Notes: generated by a model from the letters alone, not told the origin. A DNA stretch of 60,732 nt from Caulobacter segnis (GCF_003243465.1 NZ_QFQZ01000020.1:1-60732); one strand, 5' to 3'; shown: positions 46,117-55,109, numbered from the stretch's first letter. Numbers and translations: made by a program.

Positions 46117-48381
46117 TCAAGCCTCCAGCAGCGCGTCGATCTGGCAGACGACGCCGTCGGGGTGGAAGTCGATCTTCGCCGAGCCCGCCAGCTCCGCGGC
46201 CAGGCCGCGCTCGATCAGGCGCGAGCCGAAGCCGCGCTGGCCGGGCGGCTTGACCGGCGGGCCGTCCCGTTCGACCCAGGTCAGGTTCAGGCGCTCGGCC
46301 CCCGGCCCCGTCGTGACGTCCCAGGCGATGCGGACGCGTCCGCTCGGACTGTGCAGCGCGCCGTACTTGAGGGCGTTGGTGGCCAGCTCGTGCAGGGCCA
46401 TCGACAGCGACAGGGCGGTCTTGGGCGACAGCCGAACCGCCGGGCCGCTCAGGGTGAAGCGGTCCGCCCCGCCGTGCAGGGCCGCCAGCCGCTCGGCGAT
46501 CTCATGCAGGTCCGCGCCCTCCCAGTTCTCGCGGGTCAGCAGGTCGTGCGCCTCGGCCAGGGCGACCAGGCGATTGGCGAAGGCTTCCTGCGCCTGGGGC
46601 AGGGACTGGCTGTTGGTGAAGCTTTGCGCCGCGATGGCCTGGATGGTGGCCAGGCTGTTCTTCACCCGGTGGTTCATCTCGTTGACCAGCAGGCGCAGGT
46701 GCAGCTCGGCCCGCTTGCGGTCGGTGATGTCCACCGCCGCGCCGACAAAGCGCGCGGGCTTGCCGGTGGGGCTGAAGAACACCTTGCCCTTGGCGCTCAG
46801 CCAGCGCTCGACGTGGTCGTCGCGGCCGATCACCCGGTATTCGGCCGCGTAGTCGGCGCGGATCGTCGGGTCCATGGCGCGGGCGACGGCTTCACGGACC
46901 CGCTCGGCGTCGCCGGGATGCACGGGCTCCTGCACCATCGCCAAGGCCGGCGGCTCGCTGCGGTCCAGCAACCCGAACATGTCGTAGACCCGGTCCGACC
47001 AGACCAGATCCCCGGTCTCCAGATTGTAGTCCCAGGTGCCGACCTCGGCGGCGTCGACCGCCAGCCGCAGGGTTTCTTCCTGGCGCAGCAGGCGGTCGAT
47101 GGCCTCGCGGCGTTCGGTGACGTCCGACACCACGCCGACGAAGCGGACGCAGATCCGGTTCTCGAAGAAGGCGCGTCCGAACGCCTCGACCCAGCGCACG
47201 GCGCCGTTCTGCCGGATGATCCGATATTCCTGGTTCATCAGGCCTGAGCCGCCGGGATCCAGGGTCGCCTTCACCGCCGCGCGGACGGAGGCCAGGTCAT
47301 CGGGGTGGACCACCTTCTCGAACAGCGAAGTCGAGGGCGGGGCGTCCTGCGGTATGCCGAAGATGGCGCGCGCCCGGGCGTCCCAGTAGCGCAGCCCCTT
47401 GGACGGGTTGTGGTCCCAGCGGCCCATCCCCGCCGCCTGGGCGGCGAGGTCGATGTCGACGCGCGCCGCGGCCAGGGCGTCCTCGACCCGCTTGCGCTCG
47501 GTGATGTCGATGATGACGCCCGTGTTGCGCGAGGGCTTCCCCCGCGCGTCCAGGTAGGAGCGGCCGCGCGTGTAGATCCAGCGGACCGAGCCGTCGGCCT
47601 GCACCAGCCGGTACTCGGCGGAAAACGCGCCGCCGCTCTTCACCGAGGCCTCGGCGAGGGCGGCGATGCGATCGCGGTCGTCGGGATGCACGGCCGGCTG
47701 ATAGGCTTCGACCGGCAGGCCGGCCGCCGCATACTCCGGCGCGACGCTATGCAGTTCGGCGTAGCGGGCGTCGGCATAGACCTTGTTGGCCCGGACGTCC
47801 CACTCCCAGGCGCCCACGACTCCGGCGGCCTCGCGCGCCAGCTCGTACCGTTCCTCGACGCCGCGCAGTTCGTTGGAGGCCTGGACCGTCTGAGTGATCT
47901 CGACGGCGCTGATCAGCACCCCGCCCACGCCATGCGGCGCGGTGGAATCGGGCACGGGGCTGTAGCTGACGGTGAACCAGGCGGTCTCCGGCTGGTCGCT
48001 GCGCAGCAGCTTGAACGGCAGCTTCTCGAAGATGAAACCCCGGCTGGCGCCGCTGAGCAGGTCGGCGTAGAGCGCGCGGGTCGAGGCCTGGAAGTCGGCC
48101 GAGGTGTTCTTGAACAGCACGCCCAGATAGTCCGGGTGGCGCTCGCCCAGCGCCGGCGCGTAGGCGTCGTTATAGATCAGGACCAGCTCGGGGCCCCAGC
48201 GCAGGGCCATGGGCAGCTGGCTGGTCAGCACCATGTCGACGGCGAAGCGCAGGCTGGGCGACCAGGCGTGGACGGGGCCAAGCGGCGTGGCGGACCAGTC
48301 GAACGCGCGCACGCGATCGGCCATCTCGCCGCGAGCGAGCATGGTCAATCCAGGCGCGGCGCTGGGCTCGCTCCCGCCCAT
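46117..48381 (-). CDS. Multi-PAS sensor histidine kinase, HWE family
   Basis: A 754-residue soluble kinase. Four PAS-type domains come in order (about 20-165, 180-300, 305-425, 435-550); the first has TPLGPVHAWSPSLRFAVDMVLTSQLPMALRWG, common in HWE kinases. Each of the later three ends in an ITERK- or VTERR-like PAC motif. The kinase core (about 555-750) has phospho-acceptor His in NEMNHRVKNSLATIQAIA and W-x-E in LTWVERDGPP. No receiver domain or adjacent regulator is present, so its partner is elsewhere. The ATG at 48381 is used; a TTG at 48396 is possible. Confidence 0.9.
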   Translation of the reverse strand: MGGSEPSAAPGLTMLARGEMADRVRAFDWSATPLGPVHAWSPSLRFAVDMVLTSQLPMALRWGPELVLIYNDAYAPALGERHPDYLGVLFKNTSADFQASTRALYADLLSGASRGFIFEKLPFKLLRSDQPETAWFTVSYSPVPDSTAPHGVGGVLISAVEITQTVQASNELRGVEERYELAREAAGVVGAWEWDVRANKVYADARYAELHSVAPEYAAAGLPVEAYQPAVHPDDRDRIAALAEASVKSGGAFSAEYRLVQADGSVRWIYTRGRSYLDARGKPSRNTGVIIDITERKRVEDALAAARVDIDLAAQAAGMGRWDHNPSKGLRYWDARARAIFGIPQDAPPSTSLFEKVVHPDDLASVRAAVKATLDPGGSGLMNQEYRIIRQNGAVRWVEAFGRAFFENRICVRFVGVVSDVTERREAIDRLLRQEETLRLAVDAAEVGTWDYNLETGDLVWSDRVYDMFGLLDRSEPPALAMVQEPVHPGDAERVREAVARAMDPTIRADYAAEYRVIGRDDHVERWLSAKGKVFFSPTGKPARFVGAAVDITDRKRAELHLRLLVNEMNHRVKNSLATIQAIAAQSFTNSQSLPQAQEAFANRLVALAEAHDLLTRENWEGADLHEIAERLAALHGGADRFTLSGPAVRLSPKTALSLSMALHELATNALKYGALHSPSGRVRIAWDVTTGPGAERLNLTWVERDGPPVKPPGQRGFGSRLIERGLAAELAGSAKIDFHPDGVVCQIDALLEA

Positions 48382-48493
48382 ACGTTGGCCCCCCAATCCG
48401 GCTCGTCAGCCGGCCTAAACGCGAGGGCCGAATCCTATAGCGGTTGCCGTTGCGCGGGCCTGCAACAAAAGGTCGCAGGCCCGGGCGGCGGCC

Positions 48494-49909
48494 TTAGTCG
48501 ATCGGCGACCAGCGCTTCTCGGCCGGGGCCGGCGCGCGCTTGGGACCGCGGAAGCTGTTGCCGCCGCCCGCCGCTTTCTGGCCCTGGGGCTTGCCCTGGC
48601 CTTGGCCCTGAGCCTGCGGGCCCTTCTGGCCGCCGCCGTTGCGGGCGCCGCCGCCATTGCGGTTGCGCTTGCGGCGCAGTTCCGACGGCACGTCGTTGCG
48701 CGGGTCGGCGCGGCGCGGATCCACGTGCTTGTCGGCCGGGACCAGCTTGTCGGCCACGGCCGCGGCCGCCGCCAGCTGCTTGTCGTTGCGGCGGTCGAAG
48801 GCCGGGATCGTCTGGCGGGTGGCCTTCTGGATGTCCTTCAGCAGGCTGCGCTCGTCGTCGGCGCAGAAGCTGATGGCGATGCCGTCCTTGCCCTTGCGGG
48901 CGGTGCGGCCGATCCGGTGGACATAGGCCTCCGGCACGTTGGGCAGCTCGTAGTTGATGACGTGGCTGACGTCGTTGACGTCGATGCCGCGGGCGGCGAT
49001 GTCGGTGGCCACCAGGGCCCGCATCTCACCGGCCTTGAAGGCGGCCAGGGCGCGCTCGCGCTGGCCTTGCGTCTTGTCGCCGTGGATCGAGGCGGCCTCG
49101 ACGCCGGCGGCGTTCAGGTACTTGGCGACCCGGTCGGCGCCGCGCTTGGTGCGGGTGAACACGATGGTGCGCGAGAAGCTCGAGTCAGCGAACAGCTCGG
49201 CCAGCAGCGGACGCTTGCGCTGGGCCTCGATGAACAGGACGCGCTGGTCGATGCGCTCGACCGTGGTGGCCTGCGGCGCGACCGAGACCTGCACCGGATC
49301 CTTCAGCAGCTCGCCGGCCAGCTTGCCGATCTCGCTGGGCATGGTGGCCGAGAAGAACAGGTTCTGGCGGTTCTTGGTCAGCTGGGCGGCGATCTTGCGG
49401 ATCGGCACCACGAAGCCCAGGTCCAGCATCTGGTCGGCTTCGTCGAGCACGAAGATTTCGGTCCCCGAGACGATGGCCGACTTCTCGGCCATGTGGTCCA
49501 TCAGGCGGCCGGGGGTGGCGACCAGCACGTCGATGCCGCCGGCCAGGGCCTTCATCTGCGGGCCGTACTTCACGCCGCCATAGATGGTGTGGACCGACAG
49601 GCCCATGTGGACGGCGTAGGCCTTGAAGTTCTCGGCGATCTGGGTGGCCAGCTCGCGGGTCGGCGACAGGACGAGGCAGCGGAAGCCGCGGCGCGGGGCC
49701 GGCTTGCGGTCTTCGGCCAGGCGCTGGAGGATCGGCAGGGCGAAGGCGGCGGTCTTGCCGGTGCCGGTCTGGGCGATGCCCAAGAGGTCCTTGCCTTGCA
49801 GCACCACCGGGATGGCCTGGGCTTGGATCGGCGTCGGCTCCTTGTAGCCCTTTTCGGCGAGGGCCTTCAGCAGCGGCTTGGCCAGGCCAAGGTCGGAAAA
49901 TTGAGTCAC
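48494..49909 (-). CDS. rhlE: DEAD-box ATP-dependent RNA helicase (RhlE-like)
   Basis: A 471-residue RNA helicase. All core motifs are visible: Q motif (FSDLGLAKPLLKALAEKGYKEPTPIQAQAIP), AQTGTGKT, PTREL, TPGR, DEAD in FVLDEADQML, SAT, and the C-terminal ARGID and HRIGRTAR. The tail is Arg/Asn/Gly/Gln-rich (NGGGARNGGGQKGPQAQG), as in RhlE-type helicases of RNA decay and cold adaptation. The GTG at 49909 gives VTQFSDLGL, the usual N-terminus; an ATG 14 codons upstream is less likely. A long noncoding stretch precedes it. Confidence 0.92.
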   Translation of the reverse strand: MTQFSDLGLAKPLLKALAEKGYKEPTPIQAQAIPVVLQGKDLLGIAQTGTGKTAAFALPILQRLAEDRKPAPRRGFRCLVLSPTRELATQIAENFKAYAVHMGLSVHTIYGGVKYGPQMKALAGGIDVLVATPGRLMDHMAEKSAIVSGTEIFVLDEADQMLDLGFVVPIRKIAAQLTKNRQNLFFSATMPSEIGKLAGELLKDPVQVSVAPQATTVERIDQRVLFIEAQRKRPLLAELFADSSFSRTIVFTRTKRGADRVAKYLNAAGVEAASIHGDKTQGQRERALAAFKAGEMRALVATDIAARGIDVNDVSHVINYELPNVPEAYVHRIGRTARKGKDGIAISFCADDERSLLKDIQKATRQTIPAFDRRNDKQLAAAAAVADKLVPADKHVDPRRADPRNDVPSELRRKRNRNGGGARNGGGQKGPQAQGQGQGKPQGQKAAGGGNSFRGPKRAPAPAEKRWSPID

Positions 49910-50293
49910 GTGTGTTGGTTCTTTCGTGCGCCGACGCGGGCCGTGCGTCATCGCACGGCGAACCTCTCGGCTATCGTTCGGGGGAGCGCCCCGCGTGCAC
50001 GGGCGATCGGGTGAGAAAAGCTCTCAAGGCGCTCGACAGGCTGGCCCGAGAACGGACCCTCACGCGGCTGGAGCGCCAATAGCGCCGGAGTGGCGCAGGG
50101 CCCGTATCGGTTATCCCAGCGGGAAAGTCAAGTTTTGGGAAGGGCGGGGCTCTCGTGCGGCGAAGAGGCGTGCAAATGCGTTAACAAGGCTTAACCCGAA
50201 AAGCGGCGACTCAGGCGATTTTGAAGCGTTGTCACCGGAGTTGATTGGCGTGGTCGGCCAATCGGTGTTTCAAGAAGCCCCAAGGGAATCCCG
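49910..50293. other. Intergenic region between divergent helicase and DUF5678-like genes
   Basis: No coding frame is credible. The helicase side would give a leader up to 380 nt long, as is common for cold-shock helicases. TTAA-N6-TTAA at 50181-50194 is near-symmetric but has the wrong spacing for a CtrA box. AAGGGA before the ATG at 50294 is the ribosome binding site of the next gene. Confidence 0.5.
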
Positions 50294-50557
50294 ATGACCA
50301 TCCTTCGAGACGACATCGCCGCGTTCGAAAAGATGCGCGCCGAGCTAGAAGCCACTCATGCCAAGGAGTGGGTTGTCATCCACGGCGGCGAGCTTCAAGG
50401 CGTCTTTAGTGATTTCGAAGAAGCGGCGACGCTGGCCGTGGACCGCTTCGGGTCGGGGGCCTGCTTGATTAGGCAGATCGGCGCTCCGGATGCAATTCAG
50501 CTACCGGGCGGAATGATTTTCACGCCGTCACATGCCCTCAGCACAAGCCGGGTTTAA
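50294..50557 (+). CDS. Small protein, DUF5678-like
   Basis: An 87-residue soluble protein with no signal or TM segment. The pattern HAKEWVVIHGGELQGVFSDFEEAATLAVDRFGSGACLIRQIG resembles DUF5678, a short domain often encoded beside retropepsin-like proteases. Its 3' end overlaps the start of the next gene by 26 bp, so the two are translated as a unit. Function is unknown. Confidence 0.68.
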   Translation: MTILRDDIAAFEKMRAELEATHAKEWVVIHGGELQGVFSDFEEAATLAVDRFGSGACLIRQIGAPDAIQLPGGMIFTPSHALSTSRV

Positions 50558-50987
50558 GGCCGGGACGCCAACTGCGTCCCCAGCCGATCTGCTGGTGCAA
50601 CTGGGTCCAACGCTTCTGGTCGATATAGGCCTGAAGTCGCGATCGCCTGCGGGCGACAAGCCCGATCTGCCCAAGAAAAAGATCAAAGCGCTAATCGACA
50701 CGGGCGCTGGCGGAGATTGCATCGATGACGATCTCGCCCGTTCACTAGGCCTTCAGATAATGGACGAAGGCGAGATCAGCGGCGTTGGCGGTCGCCATCG
50801 CGCCTACATCTACACGGCGCGAATCTACATTCCGAGCCTGGAGCGTCTGCTGTTCCAGCCCTTTACCGGCGTCAAGCTGCAGCAGGGTGACCAGTGGCAC
50901 GGCGTCATACTCGGTCGCTCATTCCTGCGCAGCTACAAGCTCGCCTACAACGGTGCGGACGGAACCGTATCGATCGATGCGCTGTGA
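50532..50987 (+). CDS. Retropepsin-like aspartic protease
   Basis: A 151-residue single-domain protein. The catalytic motif ALIDTGAGGDCID (D-T-G) is near residue 56 and the flap-side block GVILGRSFLRSYKLAYNGADG carries the hydrophobic-hydrophobic-Gly of clan AA proteases. As one lobe, it must dimerise to make an active site. It has no signal peptide, so it should be cytoplasmic. It is coupled to the upstream small gene. Such bacterial proteases have few known substrates. Confidence 0.8.
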   Translation: MPSAQAGFKAGTPTASPADLLVQLGPTLLVDIGLKSRSPAGDKPDLPKKKIKALIDTGAGGDCIDDDLARSLGLQIMDEGEISGVGGRHRAYIYTARIYIPSLERLLFQPFTGVKLQQGDQWHGVILGRSFLRSYKLAYNGADGTVSIDAL

Positions 50988-51046
50988 CAGATTGATCTCG
51001 CGCCGCCTGGATTGACCCACAAGCTTCCCCGCGCCACACCGCCGCC

Positions 51047-51451
51047 ATGAGCAAGCCGATCGTCCTTGTCGCCGCCGCCGCCCTGATCGATGTCGACGGG
51101 CGGGTGCTGATCTGCCAGCGCCCCGAGGGCAAACAGCTGGCGGGCCTGTGGGAGTTCCCGGGCGGCAAGGTCGAGGCGGGCGAGACCCCCGAGGAATGCC
51201 TGATCCGCGAGCTCGACGAGGAACTGGGGATCAAGGTCGCGCAAGCGTGCCTGGCGCCGTTCGTCTTCGCCTCGCACACCTACGAGACCTTCCACCTGTT
51301 GATGCCGCTCTATCTGCTGCGCCGATGGGAAGGGCAGGTGACCCGCAAGGAGCACGCCGGCTTGGCCTGGGTGAAGCCCGACAAGCTGGCGGATTATCCG
51401 ATGCCGCCCGCCGACGAGCCGCTGGTGGCGTGGCTGCGGGATGTGCTCTAG
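51047..51451 (+). CDS. mutT: (Deoxy)nucleoside triphosphate pyrophosphohydrolase, MutT-type Nudix
   Basis: A 134-residue Nudix hydrolase. The full Nudix box is GGKVEAGETPEECLIRELDEELGI, with the preceding CQRPEGKQLAGLWEFPGG typical of MutT, which removes 8-oxo-dGTP from the nucleotide pool. Length is normal. It ends in a REP-like palindrome. Other Nudix substrates cannot be excluded, but the LAGLWEFPGGK context strongly favours MutT. Confidence 0.9.
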   Translation: MSKPIVLVAAAALIDVDGRVLICQRPEGKQLAGLWEFPGGKVEAGETPEECLIRELDEELGIKVAQACLAPFVFASHTYETFHLLMPLYLLRRWEGQVTRKEHAGLAWVKPDKLADYPMPPADEPLVAWLRDVL

Positions 51452-51475
51452 GCGCTCTTCGTCGCTAAACCTCCT

Positions 51476-51590
51476 CGTCATCCCGGCCGGAAGACCGCGT
51501 AGCGGGCTGCAGCGCCGGGACCCAGGGGCAAACGCGATGCGCCGGCCCCTAGGTCCCGGCTCTCCGCTTCGCTGCGGCCGGGATGACGAG
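51476..51590. repeat. REP-like nested palindrome, copy 2
   Basis: Bounded by CGTCATCCCGG and CCGGGATGACG, with inner GGGACCCAGGGG and CCCCTAGGTCCCGG. It has the same architecture as copy 1 at 5381-5490. It lies between convergent mutT and the methyltransferase gene. Confidence 0.8.
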
Positions 51591-51621
51591 CTATTTTTGA
51601 GCGGATAGAGGCGCTAGTCTC

Positions 51622-52536
51622 CTAAGACCCCGTCTTGTCCCCCGCCGGCTGCTCCTTGACCCCCAGCGCATCGGCCAGCCGCATCTTGGCCGAGCCTGGC
51701 CGCAGCGGTTTCTGCTGGCTTTCGTGCGGCGCCCAGCCGGTGACCGAGACGATCTCGAAGGTCGCGGGGACCTTGCCGTCGGCCTCGGCGAAGCGCTCGA
51801 CATAGAGCTCCATCGCCCGGAACAGCACCTTGCGGGACAAGGGCTTGCGCGAGCGGTCCAGCAGGACGCTGGTCTCGCCCATGGCGCGCAGGTCCTGCAG
51901 CAGCTTGATCGGATGGGAATACCGCACCTTGACCCGGTCGACGTCGGCGACGGGCAGGGCGAAACCGGCGCGCTGCAGCAGGCCCGCCGCGTCGATGGCG
52001 TCGGCGAACGGCGAGACGCGCATGGCCGCGCCGTCGGTCAGCTCGGACTCGGCGGCCAGCAGGCATTGGCGGAGCTCCGTCAGGGTGGCGCCGCCGAAGA
52101 TCGCGCCGACGAACAGGCCGTCGGGCCGTAGCGCCCGGCGGATCTGGATCAGGGCCCCCACGAGGTCATTGGTCCAGTGCAGCGACAGGGTCGAGACGAT
52201 CAGGTCCAAGGTCGCGTCGCCGAACGGAAGGCGCTCCTCGTCGGCGACGACCCGCAGGGTGTCCCGGCCGGCCAGCATCCGCCCCGACAGGTCGGCCTCG
52301 ATCAGGGTGTCGATGTTGGCGCGGGCGTCGCTGGCCTCCAAGGCCTTGAAAAAATGGCCGTTTCTCGCGCCGAGGTCGACGGCGACCGGAAAGCGTCGCA
52401 GGATCGTCTCCAGCCGCATGACCACGTCGCCGGCCGCCCGTTCCTTCAGGAAATCGGCGGCCGCGTAGGCGGGCGCGGCGCGGTCCAGGCGAGCCCGGTG
52501 CAGGGCGCGGTCGAACAGGAGGGGCGAGGGGGTCAT
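51622..52536 (-). CDS. BioC/NDUFAF5-like SAM-dependent methyltransferase
   Basis: A 304-residue methyltransferase. N-terminal LFDRALHRARLDRAAPAYAAADFLKERAA is the hallmark of the group that includes BioC and mitochondrial NDUFAF5. The SAM loop is VAVDLGARNGHF, motif II contains PFGDATLDLIVSTLSLHWTNDL, and motif III is RRALRPDGLFVGAIFGG. It may modify a respiratory complex I subunit like NDUFAF5, or act in biotin synthesis; the absence of other bio genes favours the first (inference). Its ATG (52536-52534) overlaps the comF ATG on the other strand. Confidence 0.85.
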   Translation of the reverse strand: MTPSPLLFDRALHRARLDRAAPAYAAADFLKERAAGDVVMRLETILRRFPVAVDLGARNGHFFKALEASDARANIDTLIEADLSGRMLAGRDTLRVVADEERLPFGDATLDLIVSTLSLHWTNDLVGALIQIRRALRPDGLFVGAIFGGATLTELRQCLLAAESELTDGAAMRVSPFADAIDAAGLLQRAGFALPVADVDRVKVRYSHPIKLLQDLRAMGETSVLLDRSRKPLSRKVLFRAMELYVERFAEADGKVPATFEIVSVTGWAPHESQQKPLRPGSAKMRLADALGVKEQPAGDKTGS

Positions 52537-53326
52537 GGGGGCGGAACATGGCGACTCCGCCGCGACATGGAAAGGCGCGCCGGCGCCGCTTGCGCCTTTT
52601 TTGAAGCAGGTGGGGCGCGGCGTGCTGGACTTGCTGCTGCCGCCCGCCAGCCTGGACGGCGAGGCGGCCCAGACCGGCGGGCTGGCCGCCCACGCCTTTT
52701 CCAAGGTGACCTTCCTGGACGACCCGGTCTGCGACGGCTGCGGCCTGGCCCAGACCTACAAGGCCGAGACCCGCTGCGCGGCCTGTCAGACCAAGCCCAA
52801 GGCGTTCCAGCGGGCGCGGGCGGCCTGCGTCTATGACGAGCACTCGCGCGAGCTGGTCCTGAAGCTGAAGCACGCCGACCGCACGGACCTGTCGGGCCTG
52901 TTCGCGCGCTGGCTGTCGCGGTCCTGCGCGGACCTGCTGGCCGAGGCCGACGCGGTGGTCCCGGTGCCGATCCACCGGAGCCGGTTGCTACGTCGCCGCT
53001 ACAACCAGGCCGCCGAGATCGCCCGGCCGTTGGCGAGGATGGCGGGCCTCGCCTACCTGCCCGACGCGCTGGTCCGCAAGCGCGACACCGACAGCCAGGG
53101 CGGCAAGTCCGCCTCGGGCCGCCGTCGCAACGTCGCGGCCGCCTTCGCCGTGCCGCCCGGCAAGCGTCGCCTGGTCGAGGGCAAGGCCATCGTCCTGGTC
53201 GACGACGTGCTGACCACCGGCGCCACCGCCGAGGGCTGCGCGCGGGCCCTGCTGGCGGCCGGCGCGAACAGCGTGAGCCTATCTGTCGTCGCCCGCGTTA
53301 CAGAAGGCCAAGCGCGTCCTATATGA
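52535..53326 (+). CDS. comF: ComF family phosphoribosyltransferase-like protein
   Basis: A 263-residue protein. After GVLDLLLPPASL come four zinc-type cysteines (DPVCDGCGLAQT and RCAACQTKP), then VYDEHSRELVLKLKHADRTDL, VVPVPIHRSRLLRRRYNQAAEIARPLA and the PRPP-binding loop IVLVDDVLTTGATAEGCARAL. ComF proteins act in DNA uptake or as amidophosphoribosyltransferase-like enzymes. An alternative start is the GTG near 52610, just before GVLDLLLPP; the ATG used here overlaps the divergent methyltransferase start. First of four same-strand genes to 54912. Confidence 0.9.
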   Translation: MGAEHGDSAATWKGAPAPLAPFLKQVGRGVLDLLLPPASLDGEAAQTGGLAAHAFSKVTFLDDPVCDGCGLAQTYKAETRCAACQTKPKAFQRARAACVYDEHSRELVLKLKHADRTDLSGLFARWLSRSCADLLAEADAVVPVPIHRSRLLRRRYNQAAEIARPLARMAGLAYLPDALVRKRDTDSQGGKSASGRRRNVAAAFAVPPGKRRLVEGKAIVLVDDVLTTGATAEGCARALLAAGANSVSLSVVARVTEGQARPI

Positions 53327-53355
53327 GGACGACGGAACACCACGAGTTAAAGAGC

Positions 53356-53610
53356 ATGGCCAAAGTCACCATCTACACCCGCCCCTTCTGCCCCTACTGC
53401 TCGCGCGCCCTGGCGCTGCTGAACGAAAAGGGCGCCGACTTCACCGAGATCGAGGCGGGCATGGATCCGGCCCTGCGCCAGGAGATGATGCAGCGCTCGG
53501 GCCGCAACACCTTCCCGCAGATCTTCGTGGGCGATCAGCACATCGGCGGCTGCGACGACATGATGGCCCTGGAAGAGCAGGGCAAGCTGGACGCGCTCCT
53601 CGCCGCATGA
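53356..53610 (+). CDS. grxC: Glutaredoxin 3
   Basis: An 84-residue dithiol glutaredoxin that reduces protein disulphides and ribonucleotide reductase with glutathione. The active site is CPYC in TIYTRPFCPYCSRAL, with the cis-Pro segment NTFPQIFVGDQHIGGCDDM. The ATG at 53356 opens the canonical N-terminus; an upstream ATG at 53323 overlaps comF. The nitrilase gene overlaps its stop by 4 bp. Confidence 0.95.
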   Translation: MAKVTIYTRPFCPYCSRALALLNEKGADFTEIEAGMDPALRQEMMQRSGRNTFPQIFVGDQHIGGCDDMMALEEQGKLDALLAA

Positions 53611-54458
53611 CGGGGCAGGGCGGCACGCTTCGCGTCGGTCTCGTCCAGACGCGCACCCCGGCCACGCACGCGGCGGCGCTGGCGCATGTCGCGCCGCTGG
53701 TGCGCGAGGCCATCGCTCAGGGCGCCCAGTTCGTCCTGACGCCCGAGTGCACCAACGTCCTGCAGAGGGACCGCGCCAAGCTGCTGCCCACCCTGACGGC
53801 GCTCAAGGACGATATCGTCGTCAATGGCCTGCGCGAGATCGCGGCCGAGACCGGGACCTGGATCGACATCGGCTCGGCCCTGGTCCGCCGCGAGGACGGC
53901 CCAACTGGGGACAGGAGGGCGGCCAACCGGCAGGCGGTGATCGACCCGACCGGCGCGATCGTGGCCACCTACGACAAGCTGCACATGTTCGACGTCGATC
54001 TGCCGACCGGCGAGACGGCCCGGGAGTCGGAGGCCTATGCGCCGGGCGAGCGGGCGGTGGTCGTCGAGACGCCGCTCGCCAAGATCGGCCTGACCATCTG
54101 CTACGACATGCGGTTTCCGGCCCTGCACCGGGCCCTGGCCCTGGCCGGCGCGACGGTGATCACGGCTCCGGCCGCCTTCACCCGCCCGACCGGCGAGGCG
54201 CACTGGGAGGTGCTGCTGCGGGCCCGCGCCATCGAGACCGGCTCGTTCGTGATCGCCGCCGCGCAAGGCGGCTTCCACGAGGACGGCCGCGGCACCTGGG
54301 GGCGCTCGATCGCCATCGGCCCGTGGGGCGAGGTGCTGGGAAAGCTTGACCACGACGAGCCCGGCGTGCTGATGGCGGACCTCGATCTGGCCGCCGCCGA
54401 CAAGGCGCGCGCCGCGATCCCGGTTCTCAAGAACGCCCGGCCTTTCGTCGGGCCGTAA
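53607..54458 (+). CDS. Carbon-nitrogen hydrolase, Nit1-like (deaminated glutathione amidase type)
   Basis: A 283-residue nitrilase-superfamily amidase. The catalytic triad is visible as Glu in FVLTPECTNVL, Lys in TYDKLHMFDVDLP and Cys in GLTICYDMRFPAL. LHMFDVDLPTGETARES is typical of Nit1/NIT branch proteins that repair deaminated glutathione, consistent with the neighbouring glutaredoxin. It is translationally coupled to grxC. Confidence 0.9.
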   Translation: MTGQGGTLRVGLVQTRTPATHAAALAHVAPLVREAIAQGAQFVLTPECTNVLQRDRAKLLPTLTALKDDIVVNGLREIAAETGTWIDIGSALVRREDGPTGDRRAANRQAVIDPTGAIVATYDKLHMFDVDLPTGETARESEAYAPGERAVVVETPLAKIGLTICYDMRFPALHRALALAGATVITAPAAFTRPTGEAHWEVLLRARAIETGSFVIAAAQGGFHEDGRGTWGRSIAIGPWGEVLGKLDHDEPGVLMADLDLAAADKARAAIPVLKNARPFVGP

Positions 54459-54477
54459 AGGTTCCCATCTCCAGCCC

Positions 54478-54912
54478 ATGATCAAGTACGCGCTTCAGTG
54501 CGATCAGGCTCACGCGTTCGAGGGCTGGTTCGGCTCGTCGTCGGACTATGACGACCAGGCCGCGCGCGGCCTCGTCGAGTGCCCGGTCTGCGGCTCGCGT
54601 GGCGTCTCCAAGCAGATCATGGCCCCCGCCGTCGCCGGGACCAAGGCCCAGCGCGCCGAGCCGTCGCCGGACCCCAAGATGCGCGAGATGATGATGGCCG
54701 CCATGGGCGAGGTCCGTCGGCACGTCGAGGACAATTTCGACTATGTCGGCGACGCTTTCGCCAAGGAGGCCCGCGCCATCCACGAGGGCAAGTCCGAGGA
54801 ACGCGGCATCTACGGCGAGGCCTCGCCCTCGGAGGTGAAGGCCCTGGTCGAGGACGGCGTCCGCGTCGCGCCCCTGCCGCCGGGACCGCCGAAGAAGACC
54901 GAGGTCAACTGA
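54478..54912 (+). CDS. DUF1178 family protein
   Basis: A 144-residue protein. The N-terminal IKYALQCDQAHAFEGWFGSSSDYDDQAARGLVECPVCGS, with one Cys, one His and a CPVC pair, is the DUF1178 start and resembles a small zinc ribbon. The C-terminal half is charged and helical (VRRHVEDNFDYVGDAFAKEARAIHEGKSEERGIYGEASP). Function is unknown. It is 19 bp after the nitrilase, in the comF-grxC-nit cluster. Confidence 0.9.
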   Translation: MIKYALQCDQAHAFEGWFGSSSDYDDQAARGLVECPVCGSRGVSKQIMAPAVAGTKAQRAEPSPDPKMREMMMAAMGEVRRHVEDNFDYVGDAFAKEARAIHEGKSEERGIYGEASPSEVKALVEDGVRVAPLPPGPPKKTEVN

Positions 54913-54922
54913 GGGGGGGATT

Positions 54923-54951
54923 GATCCCCGCGAGGGCCGCCTCCGGGGATC
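54923..54951 (+). terminator. Hairpin after the DUF1178 gene
   Basis: GATCCCCG (54923-54930) pairs perfectly with CGGGGATC (54944-54951) around a 13-nt loop. There is no T tract, so it is a weak terminator candidate. Confidence 0.45.
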
Positions 54952-55109
54952 GTGTCGGTCTGTTGGGACTCCGCATCCGCCGGAATTGGACCGCGCTTGA
55001 GTATCCGCTATCGAGCGCCTGACGACAACTCCCCCGTTATCGCGCGGCGCCTTGGCCGACTCTGGGTCGCGCCGCTAGACTGCCGCCGGTCGTTGAAAGG
55101 CGCTCCGCG

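Noticed and set aside
46117..48381. FixL-like haem PAS in the second HWE kinase
   Set aside because: None of its four PAS domains has the HDGY or RIIGIGR blocks, so there is no reason to propose haem.
50181..50194. CtrA box between the helicase and the DUF5678-like gene
   Set aside because: The spacing is N6, not N7, and the flanks do not match the consensus.
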